Positions 8,079 through 16,451 are shown, counted from the stretch's first letter. The stretch is DNA of 45,706 bases from Nitrospirota bacterium (GCA_029261135.1 JAJDBX010000040.1:1-45706); one strand, 5' to 3'. Notes: generated from the letters alone by a model not told the origin. Translations and numbers: made by a program.

Positions 8079-9365
8079 ATGAAGGCTCTGGTTATTGAAC
8101 CGACAAAAACATATCAAATCCTTCTTGATGTGCTATTAAAAGACCGTTCTTTTGAAACCACTTTGACCTCCTCAGGAAAAGAAGGGCTTGAACTCATACA
8201 AAAGGAGTCCTTTGATCTGGTTTGCACTGCCCTCTATTTATCGGATATGAGGGGCATTGATTTTTGTCAATCTCTACGCGCCGAAAATAACACAGGTATG
8301 ACTGTTGTGATGTTTACTTCAGAAGATAAAAAAGTAGTTTTTTCCGAAGGAAAGGCCGCAGGGATGACAGAGGTCTTTTTTAAAGAGGATCTTTTGTCGA
8401 TTACAAAATACCTCAGTACCTTCAAACCCCAGTCTTTGTCGGCCGATTTGCTGAGTGGGAAAATTTTATATCTTGAATCGGATCTTATCACTGCTGATTC
8501 AATACGAGATCAACTTTCTTCTCTTGGCCTAGAAATAGATCATGAAAAAAGTGCGAAAGCCGCGTACAAACGGTTCACTCAAATTGATTATGACCTATTG
8601 ATTGTAGATGTTTTACAGGATGGCCCTATGACCGGGGCAGAACTTGTCCGAGAAATCCGTCATAGTGATCTCGGCAATAAAAGCCTCTCAATTCTGGCGG
8701 TATCGCGTTTTGAGGATCAGACTCAAAAAGAAGAGGCATTTCGGACTGGCGTGGATGATTATGTGACGAAACCCATCATCAAAGAAGCCTTGTTTGCACG
8801 TGTTAAAAATTTGCTTACTTCTAAACAACTCCTTGAGCAAATTGAGACGCAGCAAGAAGACATGGAACAGATGGCGATGAAAGACATCCTCACTTCTTTG
8901 TACAGTCGAACTTACTTATCTGAGGTGGCACCGAAGTATATCAGTGAAGCGATTCGTCATCACTTTCCTTTAAGCATTATCCTGATTGACTTAGAGAATT
9001 TTAACCAGGTGAATCAGGTTCATGGCAAAAAAGAAAGTGATTTGGTTCTGGTTGCCGTGTCTGATCTCCTCAAAAAATTCTCTCGACAAGGGGATGTTGC
9101 GGCACGGCTGAAAGGAGAATTATTTCTCCTCATGCTCCCTTACTGTAGTGGGGAAAATGCGGCAGAAAAAGCGGATCTGCTCCGTCAGAAGATTGAAGGT
9201 TTGCACCCAAAGGAGATGACAATTACAGCGAGTTGTGGTGTTGTTCAGCTTTCCCTGGAAGGTCCATTGACTTCTGAAACGCTTTTTATGATGGCAGAAC
9301 AGGCACTTCAGGAAGCCAAAGAAAATGGCGGGAATCTCGTGATCTTAAAAAGTGACGTCGAATAA
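8079..9365 (+). CDS. REC-REC-GGDEF-like response regulator with degenerate signature
   Basis: Three domains are visible in 428 residues. Receiver 1 (about 1-120) lacks the phospho-acceptor Asp: the usual DLVLLD strand reads DLVCTA. Receiver 2 (about 127-250) keeps DLLIVDV and a KP pair (DDYVTKPI). A linker coiled coil (LLEQIETQQEDMEQMAMKD) leads to a GGDEF-fold domain (about 268-425) in which the signature is replaced by LKGELF. The start of that fold (DILTSLYSRTYL) and its last conserved block (ASCGVV...A..AL..AKENGGN) are intact. It is therefore unlikely to make c-di-GMP and may act as a ligand-binding or scaffolding regulator. It is convergent with the PilZ gene, four bases away. Confidence 0.85.
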   Translation: MKALVIEPTKTYQILLDVLLKDRSFETTLTSSGKEGLELIQKESFDLVCTALYLSDMRGIDFCQSLRAENNTGMTVVMFTSEDKKVVFSEGKAAGMTEVFFKEDLLSITKYLSTFKPQSLSADLLSGKILYLESDLITADSIRDQLSSLGLEIDHEKSAKAAYKRFTQIDYDLLIVDVLQDGPMTGAELVREIRHSDLGNKSLSILAVSRFEDQTQKEEAFRTGVDDYVTKPIIKEALFARVKNLLTSKQLLEQIETQQEDMEQMAMKDILTSLYSRTYLSEVAPKYISEAIRHHFPLSIILIDLENFNQVNQVHGKKESDLVLVAVSDLLKKFSRQGDVAARLKGELFLLMLPYCSGENAAEKADLLRQKIEGLHPKEMTITASCGVVQLSLEGPLTSETLFMMAEQALQEAKENGGNLVILKSDVE

Positions 9366-9369
9366 AAAC

Positions 9370-9705
9370 CTACTCGAATTGGTCCGCATATTGTAAATAA
9401 GAATAAAGCAAGGGATGGGCATCGTTTTTCAGTGAAGAAAAACGAATGCCGAATGCTGTAAAATTGCCATCTTGTTTCTCCCAGATAATTTCCCCATCCA
9501 CTGATTCGATGGCTTCTTTTCCTGAGCGTTGAGAAAAATGAATCTGAACCGAGGCCTTGCCCGCATCGACCAGATCTCGTGTAAATCCGCCGATTCCCCC
9601 AAAGGCAATATTCCCCCGCAGCAGGCTGATTTGTTGTTGATTCTCAAGGAAAACTTCCGTTCTGAGATGAAAGTTGCTCCGTATGCTCTCGCGTCGTTCA
9701 TTCAT
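9370..9705 (-). CDS. PilZ-domain protein (c-di-GMP receptor)
   Basis: PilZ proteins bind c-di-GMP through an RxxxR motif and a (D/N)xSxxG motif. This 111-residue protein opens with RRESIR, matching RxxxR, and has GNIAFGGIGGF in the position of the second motif, in which the Ser is replaced by Ala/Phe. The C-terminal half (GEIIWEKQDGNFTAFGIRF) matches the PilZ barrel strands. The Shine-Dalgarno GGGAG lies nine bases before the ATG. It is last in an apparent minus-strand cluster after the DUF420 membrane gene and faces the degenerate GGDEF gene. The nearby cyclases and pilT suggest motility or surface control, which is inference. Confidence 0.8.
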   Translation of the reverse strand: MNERRESIRSNFHLRTEVFLENQQQISLLRGNIAFGGIGGFTRDLVDAGKASVQIHFSQRSGKEAIESVDGEIIWEKQDGNFTAFGIRFSSLKNDAHPLLYSYLQYADQFE

Positions 9706-9728
9706 GCATCATGACTCCCTTGTCAGGT

Positions 9729-10433
9729 CTATGTTTCGATGACCGGATAGATATAATAAAGCATGACATAGGTGGCGGTGCTTGTAATCAGCGCGATGAC
9801 ATAGAGTATCATGGTGAGTGTCCCAATTTTACGGTGGCGGTTTGCCCCATCGGGGAGTAAGCGCTCGACAGTCCGTTCCAATAATAAGACGCCTGCAATA
9901 ATAACAAAGGCGGACACCCAAACCAGAATTCGCCCTAAAGGGCCTCCGCGCGCGATGGCGATGATCCCGCAAATCGCTGCGGCCCCTCCCAAGACTCTCT
10001 TGAATGTTTTGGATTCCATTTTGAGCAGGCCGGGAATCAGAAGGCGTGCTTGGTCTTTTTTATTGGAGGAGCGGAAGCCTAGGATAATCATGTAAATGGC
10101 CAGAATGAGTCCGATAGATATTACAACAATATGAATCAGGAGTATGGGTGAGAAGATGTAATCGTAAACCCAGTCGGGTCCACCGAAACCTTCCTTGCCC
10201 TCAACAGAAAGGGCGCCTAAACCGCGAGCAAGGTAGTAAATTGTAAAATAGGCCAGCATCGCAAGCATGCCCCACAGGGTCACAAGGTGATGACGCTGTC
10301 CTTGGTGTTTTCGACCTTGCTGCCAACCATAAATAAAAAGAATAGTGAAAGACCATGACATGATTGTGGAAAAATCTGCGCCAAAGGTGCCATAAGGGGA
10401 GAGAAACCCAGGGGCCGTTAAAAAGTCTTTCAT
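9729..10433 (-). CDS. DUF420-type integral membrane protein
   Basis: Hydrophobic segments in this 234-residue protein suggest six or seven membrane helices. Features shared with DUF420/YozB-like proteins are RHHLVTLWGM in an early helix, ILLIHIVVISIGLILAIYMI, and a C-terminal HRKIGTLTMILYVIALIT followed by ATYVMLYYIYP. Scattered conserved His residues in such proteins have led to suggestions of metal or haem binding, but the function is not established. I use the ATG at 10433, five bases after GGAGG, rather than the ATG at 10472, which has no ribosome site. It follows the methyltransferase gene and precedes the PilZ gene. Confidence 0.7.
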   Translation of the reverse strand: MKDFLTAPGFLSPYGTFGADFSTIMSWSFTILFIYGWQQGRKHQGQRHHLVTLWGMLAMLAYFTIYYLARGLGALSVEGKEGFGGPDWVYDYIFSPILLIHIVVISIGLILAIYMIILGFRSSNKKDQARLLIPGLLKMESKTFKRVLGGAAAICGIIAIARGGPLGRILVWVSAFVIIAGVLLLERTVERLLPDGANRHRKIGTLTMILYVIALITSTATYVMLYYIYPVIET

Positions 10434-10490
10434 GAATACCTCCAATTGGTTCTGTGTTGATGTGGTAGACATAAAAAAATAAACATCTGT

Positions 10491-11474
10491 TTAAATCCCT
10501 TTTGTTGCGGCTAAAATCGTATTTTTCTCAATCTCGACAATATTATCGAATCCCGCTTTTGTGAGCCATTCTCTTATCTTTTTCCCTTTGAAGCAACGTC
10601 CTTTTTCAGAGTAAACCATCATGTGAATTGAAAAGACGGCATTCCAGCCGGGTTCAGCATCGTCATCCCCGATAAACATATCTTTAATAATGACCACGCC
10701 CCCAGAATTTGTGGCTTCATAAAGTCTTTGCAATAGTGCTGCATTTTCGGCATCTGTCTGGTAGTGGAGGATATCAGAGGCAAAAACCACGTCATAGGTG
10801 TCGGGAAGTGAGCCTTGATTAAAATTACCTTCGCTTAAGTGAATTTGATCGCTTAGGCCTTCTTGTTCGATATTTTCCAGGGCTATTTTAAGGGTTTGAG
10901 GCAAATCAAAGAGCGTTGCTTTTAAATGAGGATACCGTTTACTAAATGCGATCGAAAAAGCACCACCGCCACCGCCTACATCGATAAATGTTTCATAGGA
11001 AGAGAGATCAATCTTTTCAGCCAAGGCAGGGGCGACCCGGTTTGCCATGCGATGGAGCACCCTTGAAACCGTCGCCCCCATTTCAGGGCGGCTGATAAAG
11101 ATGTTGTCTTTAACTGCGGGTCTCCCTGTTTTGACAATTTCTTCCAGTTTTCCCCAATGATCCCACTCTGCGTCTTGCAGCAACATCAATTCCCCCATGT
11201 AAAATCGACTTGTTTTCACGAGGAATTCGGCGAGCTGAGGGATGTTGGCGTAGGCGTCCTCCTCTTTTTTTAGTAGGCCGATTGAAACCAAAGCATCCAT
11301 GAGCCGAGAAAGCGCATCTGTATCGACTTTTATTTCTGAGGCAAGCTGTTCTGCGGATTTCGAACCATTGGCCAGAGGGGTATAAAGATCCAGCTTGACC
11401 GAAGTGAGAAAAATTTTGGCCTCCCAGTAATATCCGAGTTGAAAAAGGGAGGGGACTGAGACTTCAGGGGGCAT
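10491..11474 (-). CDS. SAM-dependent O-methyltransferase (family 2, with dimerisation domain)
   Basis: The 327-residue protein has an N-terminal winged-helix dimerisation domain (about 10-90; LYTPLANGSKSAEQLASEI, then DALSRLMDALVSIGLL). A class I methyltransferase fold follows, with the SAM loop FIDVGGGGGAFS at about 163-174, an acidic ribose contact (LFDLP), and DVVFASDILHY further on. This architecture is shared by acetylserotonin/hydroxyneurosporene-type O-methyltransferases and by C- or O-methyltransferases of bacterial small-molecule pathways. The substrate cannot be read from sequence. It is transcribed divergently from the Rossmann-GGDEF gene and leads the DUF420-PilZ cluster. Confidence 0.85.
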   Translation of the reverse strand: MPPEVSVPSLFQLGYYWEAKIFLTSVKLDLYTPLANGSKSAEQLASEIKVDTDALSRLMDALVSIGLLKKEEDAYANIPQLAEFLVKTSRFYMGELMLLQDAEWDHWGKLEEIVKTGRPAVKDNIFISRPEMGATVSRVLHRMANRVAPALAEKIDLSSYETFIDVGGGGGAFSIAFSKRYPHLKATLFDLPQTLKIALENIEQEGLSDQIHLSEGNFNQGSLPDTYDVVFASDILHYQTDAENAALLQRLYEATNSGGVVIIKDMFIGDDDAEPGWNAVFSIHMMVYSEKGRCFKGKKIREWLTKAGFDNIVEIEKNTILAATKGI

Positions 11475-11574
11475 ATTGAGCGCCTTTTATGACCATAACA
11501 CTTGCCAGATTCAAGGGAGGAGTATACCCAGTCCTGCGTACGAAGGTCAATACGCGGAATAATGGTCTGATGTC

Positions 11575-11602
11575 TTGACAGGGGGAGGGGCTGAGCTAAA
11601 CT
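11575..11602 (+). promoter_or_regulatory. Promoter giving a predicted leaderless mRNA for the Rossmann-GGDEF gene
   Basis: A consensus -35 TTGACA (11575-11580), a 16-base spacer and TAAACT (11597-11602) lie only six bases before the ATG at 11609. Transcription would begin at or next to the start codon. There is no Shine-Dalgarno sequence before that ATG, which agrees with leaderless translation. Confidence 0.5.
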
Positions 11603-11608
11603 AACACT

Positions 11609-12961
11609 ATGGTGAAGGTCTTTATTATTGGTGCCGGAGAGGGAGGCAAGGCCGTACTCGGCCGTCTTCTTCAGTTTGACTGGTTCCAAATTGTCGGGGT
11701 GGCCGATCTCAACCCGGAGGCTCCCGCGATTCAGCTTGCGCGCGACGCACAACTCCCTATTTTTATAGAAGATCCCATTCCTCTCCTTCAGACCATGACG
11801 ATTGATCTTGTGTTTGATCTAACTGAAAATCCGAGAATCAGTCGCCAACTGGTTCAAATTTCAGAAAATAATTTTGATGTGGCAACGGGTGAGGTCGCCC
11901 ATGTCTTGTGGGATGTGATTCGAGAACTCGAAGAGCGAGAAAATCGCCTCAAACAAAAGTTGGGCGAAAACCAAATATTGCTTGATACGAGTCTCGTGCT
12001 TTCCCGCTCAGAAACGCCGGATGAAATTTTTGAGGCCATTGTTTCAGGCGGAATGCGGATTACAGGGATGCCGGCAGGTTCTCTCTCGGTGTATGACAAA
12101 CAAAAAAAACAACTATTTTTAGTGGCAACGAAAGGGCTGTCCTCTGAATTTTATAAAAATGCTGTTTATCCTGTTCGTACAGGGGGCTTGACCGAACATA
12201 TCCTTGCCAATAAAGATCCTCTCCTTATTCCAGATCTTGCAGATTTCCCCTCGTTTAACAACCCTGTTGTTTTGAAGGAAGGTATCCGTTCGCTGATCGC
12301 CATTCCCCTCATCGCAGAGAAAGGCCCGATTGGTATCTTATATAGCGATGATTTTGAACCGAAGCAATTTCCGCCGACATTGACAAATAGTCTTAAAATG
12401 CTGTCAACACAGGCTGTGATCGCCATTCAAAAACAGCAGGCATTTGAAAAGATCAAAGACCTCTCCATCCGTGATCCCTTGACCGGGCTTTACAATCGGC
12501 GATATTTGAATAAGGTACTCGCTTCAGAAATTGGCAGGGCCTCACGACTCAAGCATCCATTGTCGCTTTCCTTGTTTGATATTGATAACTTCAAGCAGGT
12601 CAATGATCGATATGGACATGTCACTGGAGATCATGTCCTGAAAGGTCTTTCAGAGTGTTTTGAATCGATGTTACGGCCCTACGATATCTTGTCCCGTTTT
12701 GGAGGAGAAGAATTTTTGATTCTGATGTCAGAGACTGGAAAAGAAGAGGCCATCGCATCTGCAGAGCGATTACGAAAAGCCGTCTCGGGTTTATCGCTTT
12801 TGCCTGATGGAGAAAGGGTGACCTGTAGTTTCGGCGTATGTACCTTATGGGATATTAAAAAAACCCCAACGACGCCGAAAACATTTATCGACTGTGCCGA
12901 TAAGGCGCTCTATCAAGCAAAACATGAAGGCCGAAATCGGGTCTGCCTCTACACGGATTAG
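11609..12961 (+). CDS. Diguanylate cyclase with N-terminal Rossmann domain and GAF domain
   Basis: The 450-residue protein should make c-di-GMP from GTP. Residues 1-105 form a dinucleotide-binding domain (VFIIGAGEGGKAVL, then QIVGVADLNPEAPAIQLAR and DLVFDLTENP) followed by a short coiled coil. A GAF sensor spans about 125-280. The GGDEF domain (about 285-450) is intact: DPLTGLYNRRYL, FDIDNFKQVND, the signature GGEEF at 365-369, and an inhibitory I-site RPYD five residues before it. The N-terminal domain aligns well with that of the sigma-54 activator at 24464-25771, so both may read the same signal, perhaps NAD(P)(H) or redox state (inference). Confidence 0.88.
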   Translation: MVKVFIIGAGEGGKAVLGRLLQFDWFQIVGVADLNPEAPAIQLARDAQLPIFIEDPIPLLQTMTIDLVFDLTENPRISRQLVQISENNFDVATGEVAHVLWDVIRELEERENRLKQKLGENQILLDTSLVLSRSETPDEIFEAIVSGGMRITGMPAGSLSVYDKQKKQLFLVATKGLSSEFYKNAVYPVRTGGLTEHILANKDPLLIPDLADFPSFNNPVVLKEGIRSLIAIPLIAEKGPIGILYSDDFEPKQFPPTLTNSLKMLSTQAVIAIQKQQAFEKIKDLSIRDPLTGLYNRRYLNKVLASEIGRASRLKHPLSLSLFDIDNFKQVNDRYGHVTGDHVLKGLSECFESMLRPYDILSRFGGEEFLILMSETGKEEAIASAERLRKAVSGLSLLPDGERVTCSFGVCTLWDIKKTPTTPKTFIDCADKALYQAKHEGRNRVCLYTD

Positions 12962-12976
12962 TACATGTTTGTACTA
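12959..12976. repeat. Short perfect inverted repeat at the stop of the GGDEF gene
   Basis: TAGTACA and TGTACTA flank a four-base loop, and the first arm includes the stop codon. It could form a hairpin at the 3' end of the GGDEF mRNA. There is no U-tract, so I do not call it a terminator; it may be an operator or a stability element. Confidence 0.4.
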
Positions 12977-13051
12977 GGTAGAATCATCGATTCCTCTTTT
13001 AGACTAAACCCCAGACAGATCACGCACTCCCTGAAAGAAAAGGCCTTATCC

Positions 13052-13080
13052 TTGACAAGGCTCTTTCATTTTAATAGGAT
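13052..13080 (+). promoter_or_regulatory. Sigma-70-type promoter for tRNA-Val
   Basis: TTGACA (13052-13057), a 17-base spacer and TAGGAT (13075-13080) lie 20 bases before the mature tRNA 5' end. The predicted transcript start is near 13087, leaving a short 5' leader for RNase P. Confidence 0.65.
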
Positions 13081-13100
13081 TGTTGCAGTTAGGCCTCAGA

Positions 13101-13175
13101 AGGCGCGTAGCTCAGGGGGAGAGCGCTTGCTTGACACGCAAGAGGTCGGCGGTTCAAAACCGCCCGTGCCTACCA
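13101..13175 (+). tRNA. tRNA-Val (anticodon GAC), CCA encoded
   Basis: A 75-base cloverleaf can be drawn by hand. The acceptor AGGCGCG pairs with CGTGCCT (one G-U), the D arm is GCTC/GAGC, the anticodon stem CTTGC/GCAAG encloses loop TTGACAC with anticodon GAC, and the T stem GGCGG/CCGCC encloses TTCAAAA. It ends with discriminator A and a genomic CCA. GAC reads the valine codons GUC and GUU. It has its own promoter and lies between the GGDEF gene and thrS. Confidence 0.93.
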
Positions 13176-13190
13176 TAAGAATTACTGGAG

Positions 13191-13199
13191 TGATATAAT
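13191..13199 (+). promoter_or_regulatory. Extended -10 promoter for thrS-infC-rpmI-rplT
   Basis: TGATATAAT is a perfect extended -10 element (TGnTATAAT). It has no clear -35, which is usual for this promoter class. The predicted start near 13206 leaves a leader of about 80 bases before thrS. I saw no T-box specifier structure in that leader. Confidence 0.5.
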
Positions 13200-13285
13200 C
13201 TAATTAAATATGCCTGTGTTAATGATATCTTTAAACACGCCCACTCAATTGAAAAGCCTTTTCATCTTATCCCCCTAGGTCTGCA

Positions 13286-15202
13286 TTGAGCAAAGAAATT
13301 ACCCTTCGATTAAATGGAGGCATTGAGAAAAGTGTTCCCGCTGGAACGACATTTCTAGATGTCCTCAAAACTTATGGAAAGCCAAAAGAAACGATTGGGG
13401 TTCGTGTGGATGGCTCCCCGAAAGATCTTTCTGCAACCATTGATGGGGATGCTGAAATAGACTTTCTCTCATTTGATTCTCGGGAGGGTCGTGAAATTTA
13501 CAGGCATAGTTCTGCGCACATCATGGCGCAGGCAGTCAAAGAACTTTTTCCTACCGCAGAAGTGACGATCGGGCCGGCGATCGACGAGGGGTTTTATTAC
13601 GATTTTGATTTTGAACGCCCTTTTACACCAGAAGATCTTGAAAAAATAGAGCTTAAAATTAAAGAAATTATCAAGCGAAATCTCCCTATTTCAAGAATGG
13701 AATTGACAAAAGAAGAAGCCATTTGTCTTTTTGAAGCACGAGGCGAATCTTATAAAGTTGAATTGATCAAGGGGGACATGGCTCCGCCCATTACGGCATA
13801 TCAACAGGGGGAATTTATAGATTTGTGTCGGGGGCCTCATGTGTCGTCCACCGGAAAAATCAAAGCGATTAAATTGCTTTCGACGGGTGGTGCGTATTGG
13901 CGTGGTGATGAAAAGAATAAAATGCTTCAACGGATTTATGGCACCTCCTTTTCCAGGCGGATCGATCTTGATGCACATCTTAAAAAATTAGAAGAAATTA
14001 AAAAGCGAGATCATCGAAAATTAGGAAAAACCTTAGATCTTTTTTCAACCTCAGATCAAATTGGTGCAGGGCTTATTCTATGGCATCCAAAGGGAGCGAT
14101 GATTCGAAAAGTGCTCGAAGATTTTTGGCGCGAAGAACATCTGAGAGCCGGTTATGAATTTGTTTCAACGCCTCATATGGCAAAACAGGATCTGTGGAAG
14201 CAGAGCGGACATCTCTCCTTTTATAAAGAAAATATGTACAATGCCGTTGATGTGGATGGCATACCCTATCAAGTCAAACCGATGAATTGTCCTTTTCACA
14301 TCATGATCTATAAATCCAAACTCAGAAGCTACAGAGATTTGCCGCTTCGATGGGGAGAACTTGGAACAGTGTATCGCTACGAACGTTCAGGTGTGTTGCA
14401 TGGCCTGATGCGTGTCAGAGGATTCACCCAGGATGACGCACATCTTTTTTGTCGACCTGATCAGATCGAATCTGAAATATTAAAGGTACTTGATTTTACA
14501 ACTCATGTGCTCGGGACCTTTGGTTTTGAAGCTTATGACATTTATCTTTCCACACGACCGGAAAAATATGTGGGGGATCTCGAGCACTGGGAACAAGCCA
14601 CTTCCGCTTTGGAGGGGGCTTTAAAACAAAAAGGACTGCCTTACGAAATCGATCCGGGAGAAGGGGTTTTTTATGGCCCTAAGATCGACATGAAAATTAA
14701 AGATTCATTGGGGCGATCCTGGCAATGTACGACCATTCAAGTTGATTTTAATTTGCCTGAACGATTTGAGATGTCCTATCGAGGGAATGATGGTAAAGCG
14801 CATCAGCCGATTATGATTCATCGGGCCTTGATGGGGTCGATTGAACGGTTTTTTGGTGTTTTAGTTGAGCATTACGCCGGTGCTTTTCCCACGTGGCTGG
14901 CTCCGGTTCAGACAAAAGTGATTCCAATCACGGATCATCATCAGGCTTATGCAAACGTGCTTCACGAGAAGCTTCGTGAAGCCGGTATTCGGAGTGAAGT
15001 CGACCTTCGTAGTGAAAAAATGGGACTTAAGATACGGGAAGCGCAGTTGATGAAAATTCCCTACATGCTCATTGTCGGGGATCGGGAGGTGGAGGAAAAG
15101 ACCGTTGCTGTCCGAAATCGGCAAGGTGAAAACCGTGTGACGTCTTTTGATCTTTGTATCAACCAAATTAAAGAAGAGATTGCTTTGAAGCAGTCGGCTT
15201 AA
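13286..15202 (+). CDS. thrS: Threonyl-tRNA synthetase
   Basis: This enzyme charges tRNA-Thr with threonine and edits mischarged serine. All four domains are present in 638 residues. TGS is at about 1-62 (ITLRLNGGIEKSVPAGTT). The editing domain carries HSSAHIMAQAVKELFP and RGPHV. The class II catalytic core has motif 2 (RYERSGVLHGLMRVRGFTQDD) with zinc ligands around KPMNCPFH, and motif 3 lies near HRALMGSIERFFGVLVEHYAGAFP. The C-terminal anticodon-binding domain follows (VDLRSEKMGLKIREAQ). The start is a TTG with only a weak AGGT upstream. It heads the classical thrS-infC-rpmI-rplT cluster. Confidence 0.96.
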   Translation: MSKEITLRLNGGIEKSVPAGTTFLDVLKTYGKPKETIGVRVDGSPKDLSATIDGDAEIDFLSFDSREGREIYRHSSAHIMAQAVKELFPTAEVTIGPAIDEGFYYDFDFERPFTPEDLEKIELKIKEIIKRNLPISRMELTKEEAICLFEARGESYKVELIKGDMAPPITAYQQGEFIDLCRGPHVSSTGKIKAIKLLSTGGAYWRGDEKNKMLQRIYGTSFSRRIDLDAHLKKLEEIKKRDHRKLGKTLDLFSTSDQIGAGLILWHPKGAMIRKVLEDFWREEHLRAGYEFVSTPHMAKQDLWKQSGHLSFYKENMYNAVDVDGIPYQVKPMNCPFHIMIYKSKLRSYRDLPLRWGELGTVYRYERSGVLHGLMRVRGFTQDDAHLFCRPDQIESEILKVLDFTTHVLGTFGFEAYDIYLSTRPEKYVGDLEHWEQATSALEGALKQKGLPYEIDPGEGVFYGPKIDMKIKDSLGRSWQCTTIQVDFNLPERFEMSYRGNDGKAHQPIMIHRALMGSIERFFGVLVEHYAGAFPTWLAPVQTKVIPITDHHQAYANVLHEKLREAGIRSEVDLRSEKMGLKIREAQLMKIPYMLIVGDREVEEKTVAVRNRQGENRVTSFDLCINQIKEEIALKQSA

Positions 15203-15212
15203 GTGGAGGGGA

Positions 15213-15764
15213 ATGGCTATAAGAGATAAAAGGAAACCCCAAGGCCCGCCTAAAATGAGGGTCAATGAAGATATTCGGGATAGAGAAATCCGTGTCATTG
15301 GTGCTGAAGGGGAACAGTTGGGCATCATGTCTCCACAAGATGCTTTAGCCGAAAGCAAGGAAAATGGATTGGATCTTGTTGAAGTCGCGCCAACAGCCAA
15401 GCCACCCGTTTGCCGAATTATGGACTACGGCAAATACAAATATGAACAGAGCCGAAAAGAACGTGTGCTTAAATCGAGTCAAAAAGGAGGGCATCTCAAA
15501 GAGGTTAAGTTTCGCCCCTATACGGGAGAACATGATCTTGAATTTAAAATAAAACACGCGAAGGACTTTCTTGAGGCAAGAAATAAAGTTAAAATAACAC
15601 TCATGTTTCGGGGACGGGAGATGGCTTTTCGGCAAAAAGGTTGGGAAATTATGGCTCAGGTGCAAAAACGACTTGAAGATGTGGGCCAAGCAGAGTATGC
15701 TCCTAAGTTTGAAGGTCGCAATATGATCATGGTTTTGGCTCCGAAATCGGTTAAGGGAGAATAA
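15213..15764 (+). CDS. infC: Translation initiation factor IF-3
   Basis: IF-3 binds the 30S subunit, prevents premature joining of the 50S subunit and proofreads the initiation codon. The 183-residue protein has the N-terminal domain signature (RVNEDIRDREIRVIGAEGEQ, then GLDLVEVAP and PPVCRIMDYGKYKYE), a lysine-rich linker helix, and the C-terminal domain (KEVKFRPYTGEHDLEFKI, KVKITLMFRGREM). It starts with ATG after GGAGGGG, rather than the AUU used by many bacteria for autoregulation. It ends directly against rpmI. Confidence 0.97.
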   Translation: MAIRDKRKPQGPPKMRVNEDIRDREIRVIGAEGEQLGIMSPQDALAESKENGLDLVEVAPTAKPPVCRIMDYGKYKYEQSRKERVLKSSQKGGHLKEVKFRPYTGEHDLEFKIKHAKDFLEARNKVKITLMFRGREMAFRQKGWEIMAQVQKRLEDVGQAEYAPKFEGRNMIMVLAPKSVKGE

Positions 15765-15965
15765 ATGAAAAATAAGATTAAAACGCATCGGGGGGCTGCA
15801 AAACGCTTTAAAAAAACCGGTTCTGGGAAATTAAAGCGAAATAAGGCAGGAAAAAGGCATTTATTGACCCACCAATCCAGAAAACAGAAACGTAATTTAA
15901 GAGGGAGCACCTTGGTCTTTAAGGGAGAAGCAAAAGGACTTATACGCGCTTTACCGTATATCTAG
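15765..15965 (+). CDS. rpmI: Large-subunit ribosomal protein bL35
   Basis: A small basic 66-residue component of the 50S subunit. The typical start [19 protein letters not shown] and the block [19 protein letters not shown] are present. The ATG begins on the base after the infC stop codon, and GGGAG lies within the infC tail, so the two genes are translationally linked. The length is normal for the family. Confidence 0.97.
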   Translation: MKNKIKTHRGAAKRFKKTGSGKLKRNKAGKRHLLTHQSRKQKRNLRGSTLVFKGEAKGLIRALPYI

Positions 15966-16001
15966 CAATTTTTATTACTTGTAGTACCTAAGGAGTAAGT
16001 C

Positions 16002-16370
16002 ATGCCAAGAGCACGAGGAGGCCCAAAGACCCGGCAACGTCGCAAAGCCCGTCTTAAGATGGCCAAGGGATATTTTGGGGCAAAGAGTAAGCTTTTTAGG
16101 ACAGCCACGGAAGCGGTTGATAAATCGTTGCTGTATGCCTATCGAGACAGAAGAAATAGGAAACGTGCATTTAGAAGGCTATGGATTACACGAATAAATG
16201 CTGCCGCACGCTTGAATGGTCTCACCTATAGCCGTTTCATGGAAGGTTTGAAAAACGCAGGTTTCGATTTAAACCGAAAAATATTGGCTGAAATTGCAGC
16301 ACATGATCCAAGCGCGTTTACACAGCTTGTTCACGAAATGCAGGAAAAAACAAAGGCGATGGGCGAATAA
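16002..16370 (+). CDS. rplT: Large-subunit ribosomal protein bL20
   Basis: A 122-residue basic protein of the 50S subunit, needed early in assembly; in several bacteria it also represses its own operon by binding the mRNA. It shows the long basic N-terminal helix ([21 protein letters not shown]), the core [22 protein letters not shown] and [21 protein letters not shown] lies nine bases before the ATG. It is the last gene of the thrS cluster and is followed by an intrinsic terminator. Confidence 0.97.
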   Translation: MPRARGGPKTRQRRKARLKMAKGYFGAKSKLFRTATEAVDKSLLYAYRDRRNRKRAFRRLWITRINAAARLNGLTYSRFMEGLKNAGFDLNRKILAEIAAHDPSAFTQLVHEMQEKTKAMGE

Positions 16371-16403
16371 ACCCCTAGATATTCCATCAGTTTTTAAAAA
16401 AAT

Positions 16404-16451
16404 GCGGTTGGCGGATCTTTTTCTAAAGGGAGTGAGTCAGCCGCTTTTTTT
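16404..16451 (+). terminator. Intrinsic terminator after rplT
   Basis: The stem GCGGTTGGC (16404-16412) pairs with GTCAGCCGC (16436-16444), nine pairs with two G-U, and is followed by seven T residues. It closes the thrS-infC-rpmI-rplT transcript. Confidence 0.75.

Noticed and set aside
12959-12976. Hairpin at the end of the GGDEF gene as a terminator
   Set aside because: The stem is only seven pairs and no U-tract follows; it is listed as a repeat instead.
12965-13198. Open frame of 77 codons after the GGDEF gene
   Set aside because: It runs through the tRNA-Val gene and its promoter and has no family resemblance.
13200-13285. Possible T-box leader before thrS
   Set aside because: There is no specifier loop or T-box sequence; the leader is only about 80 bases.
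15345-15788. Long antisense open frame across infC
   Set aside because: It is a shadow of the infC reading frame, without a ribosome site or homology.
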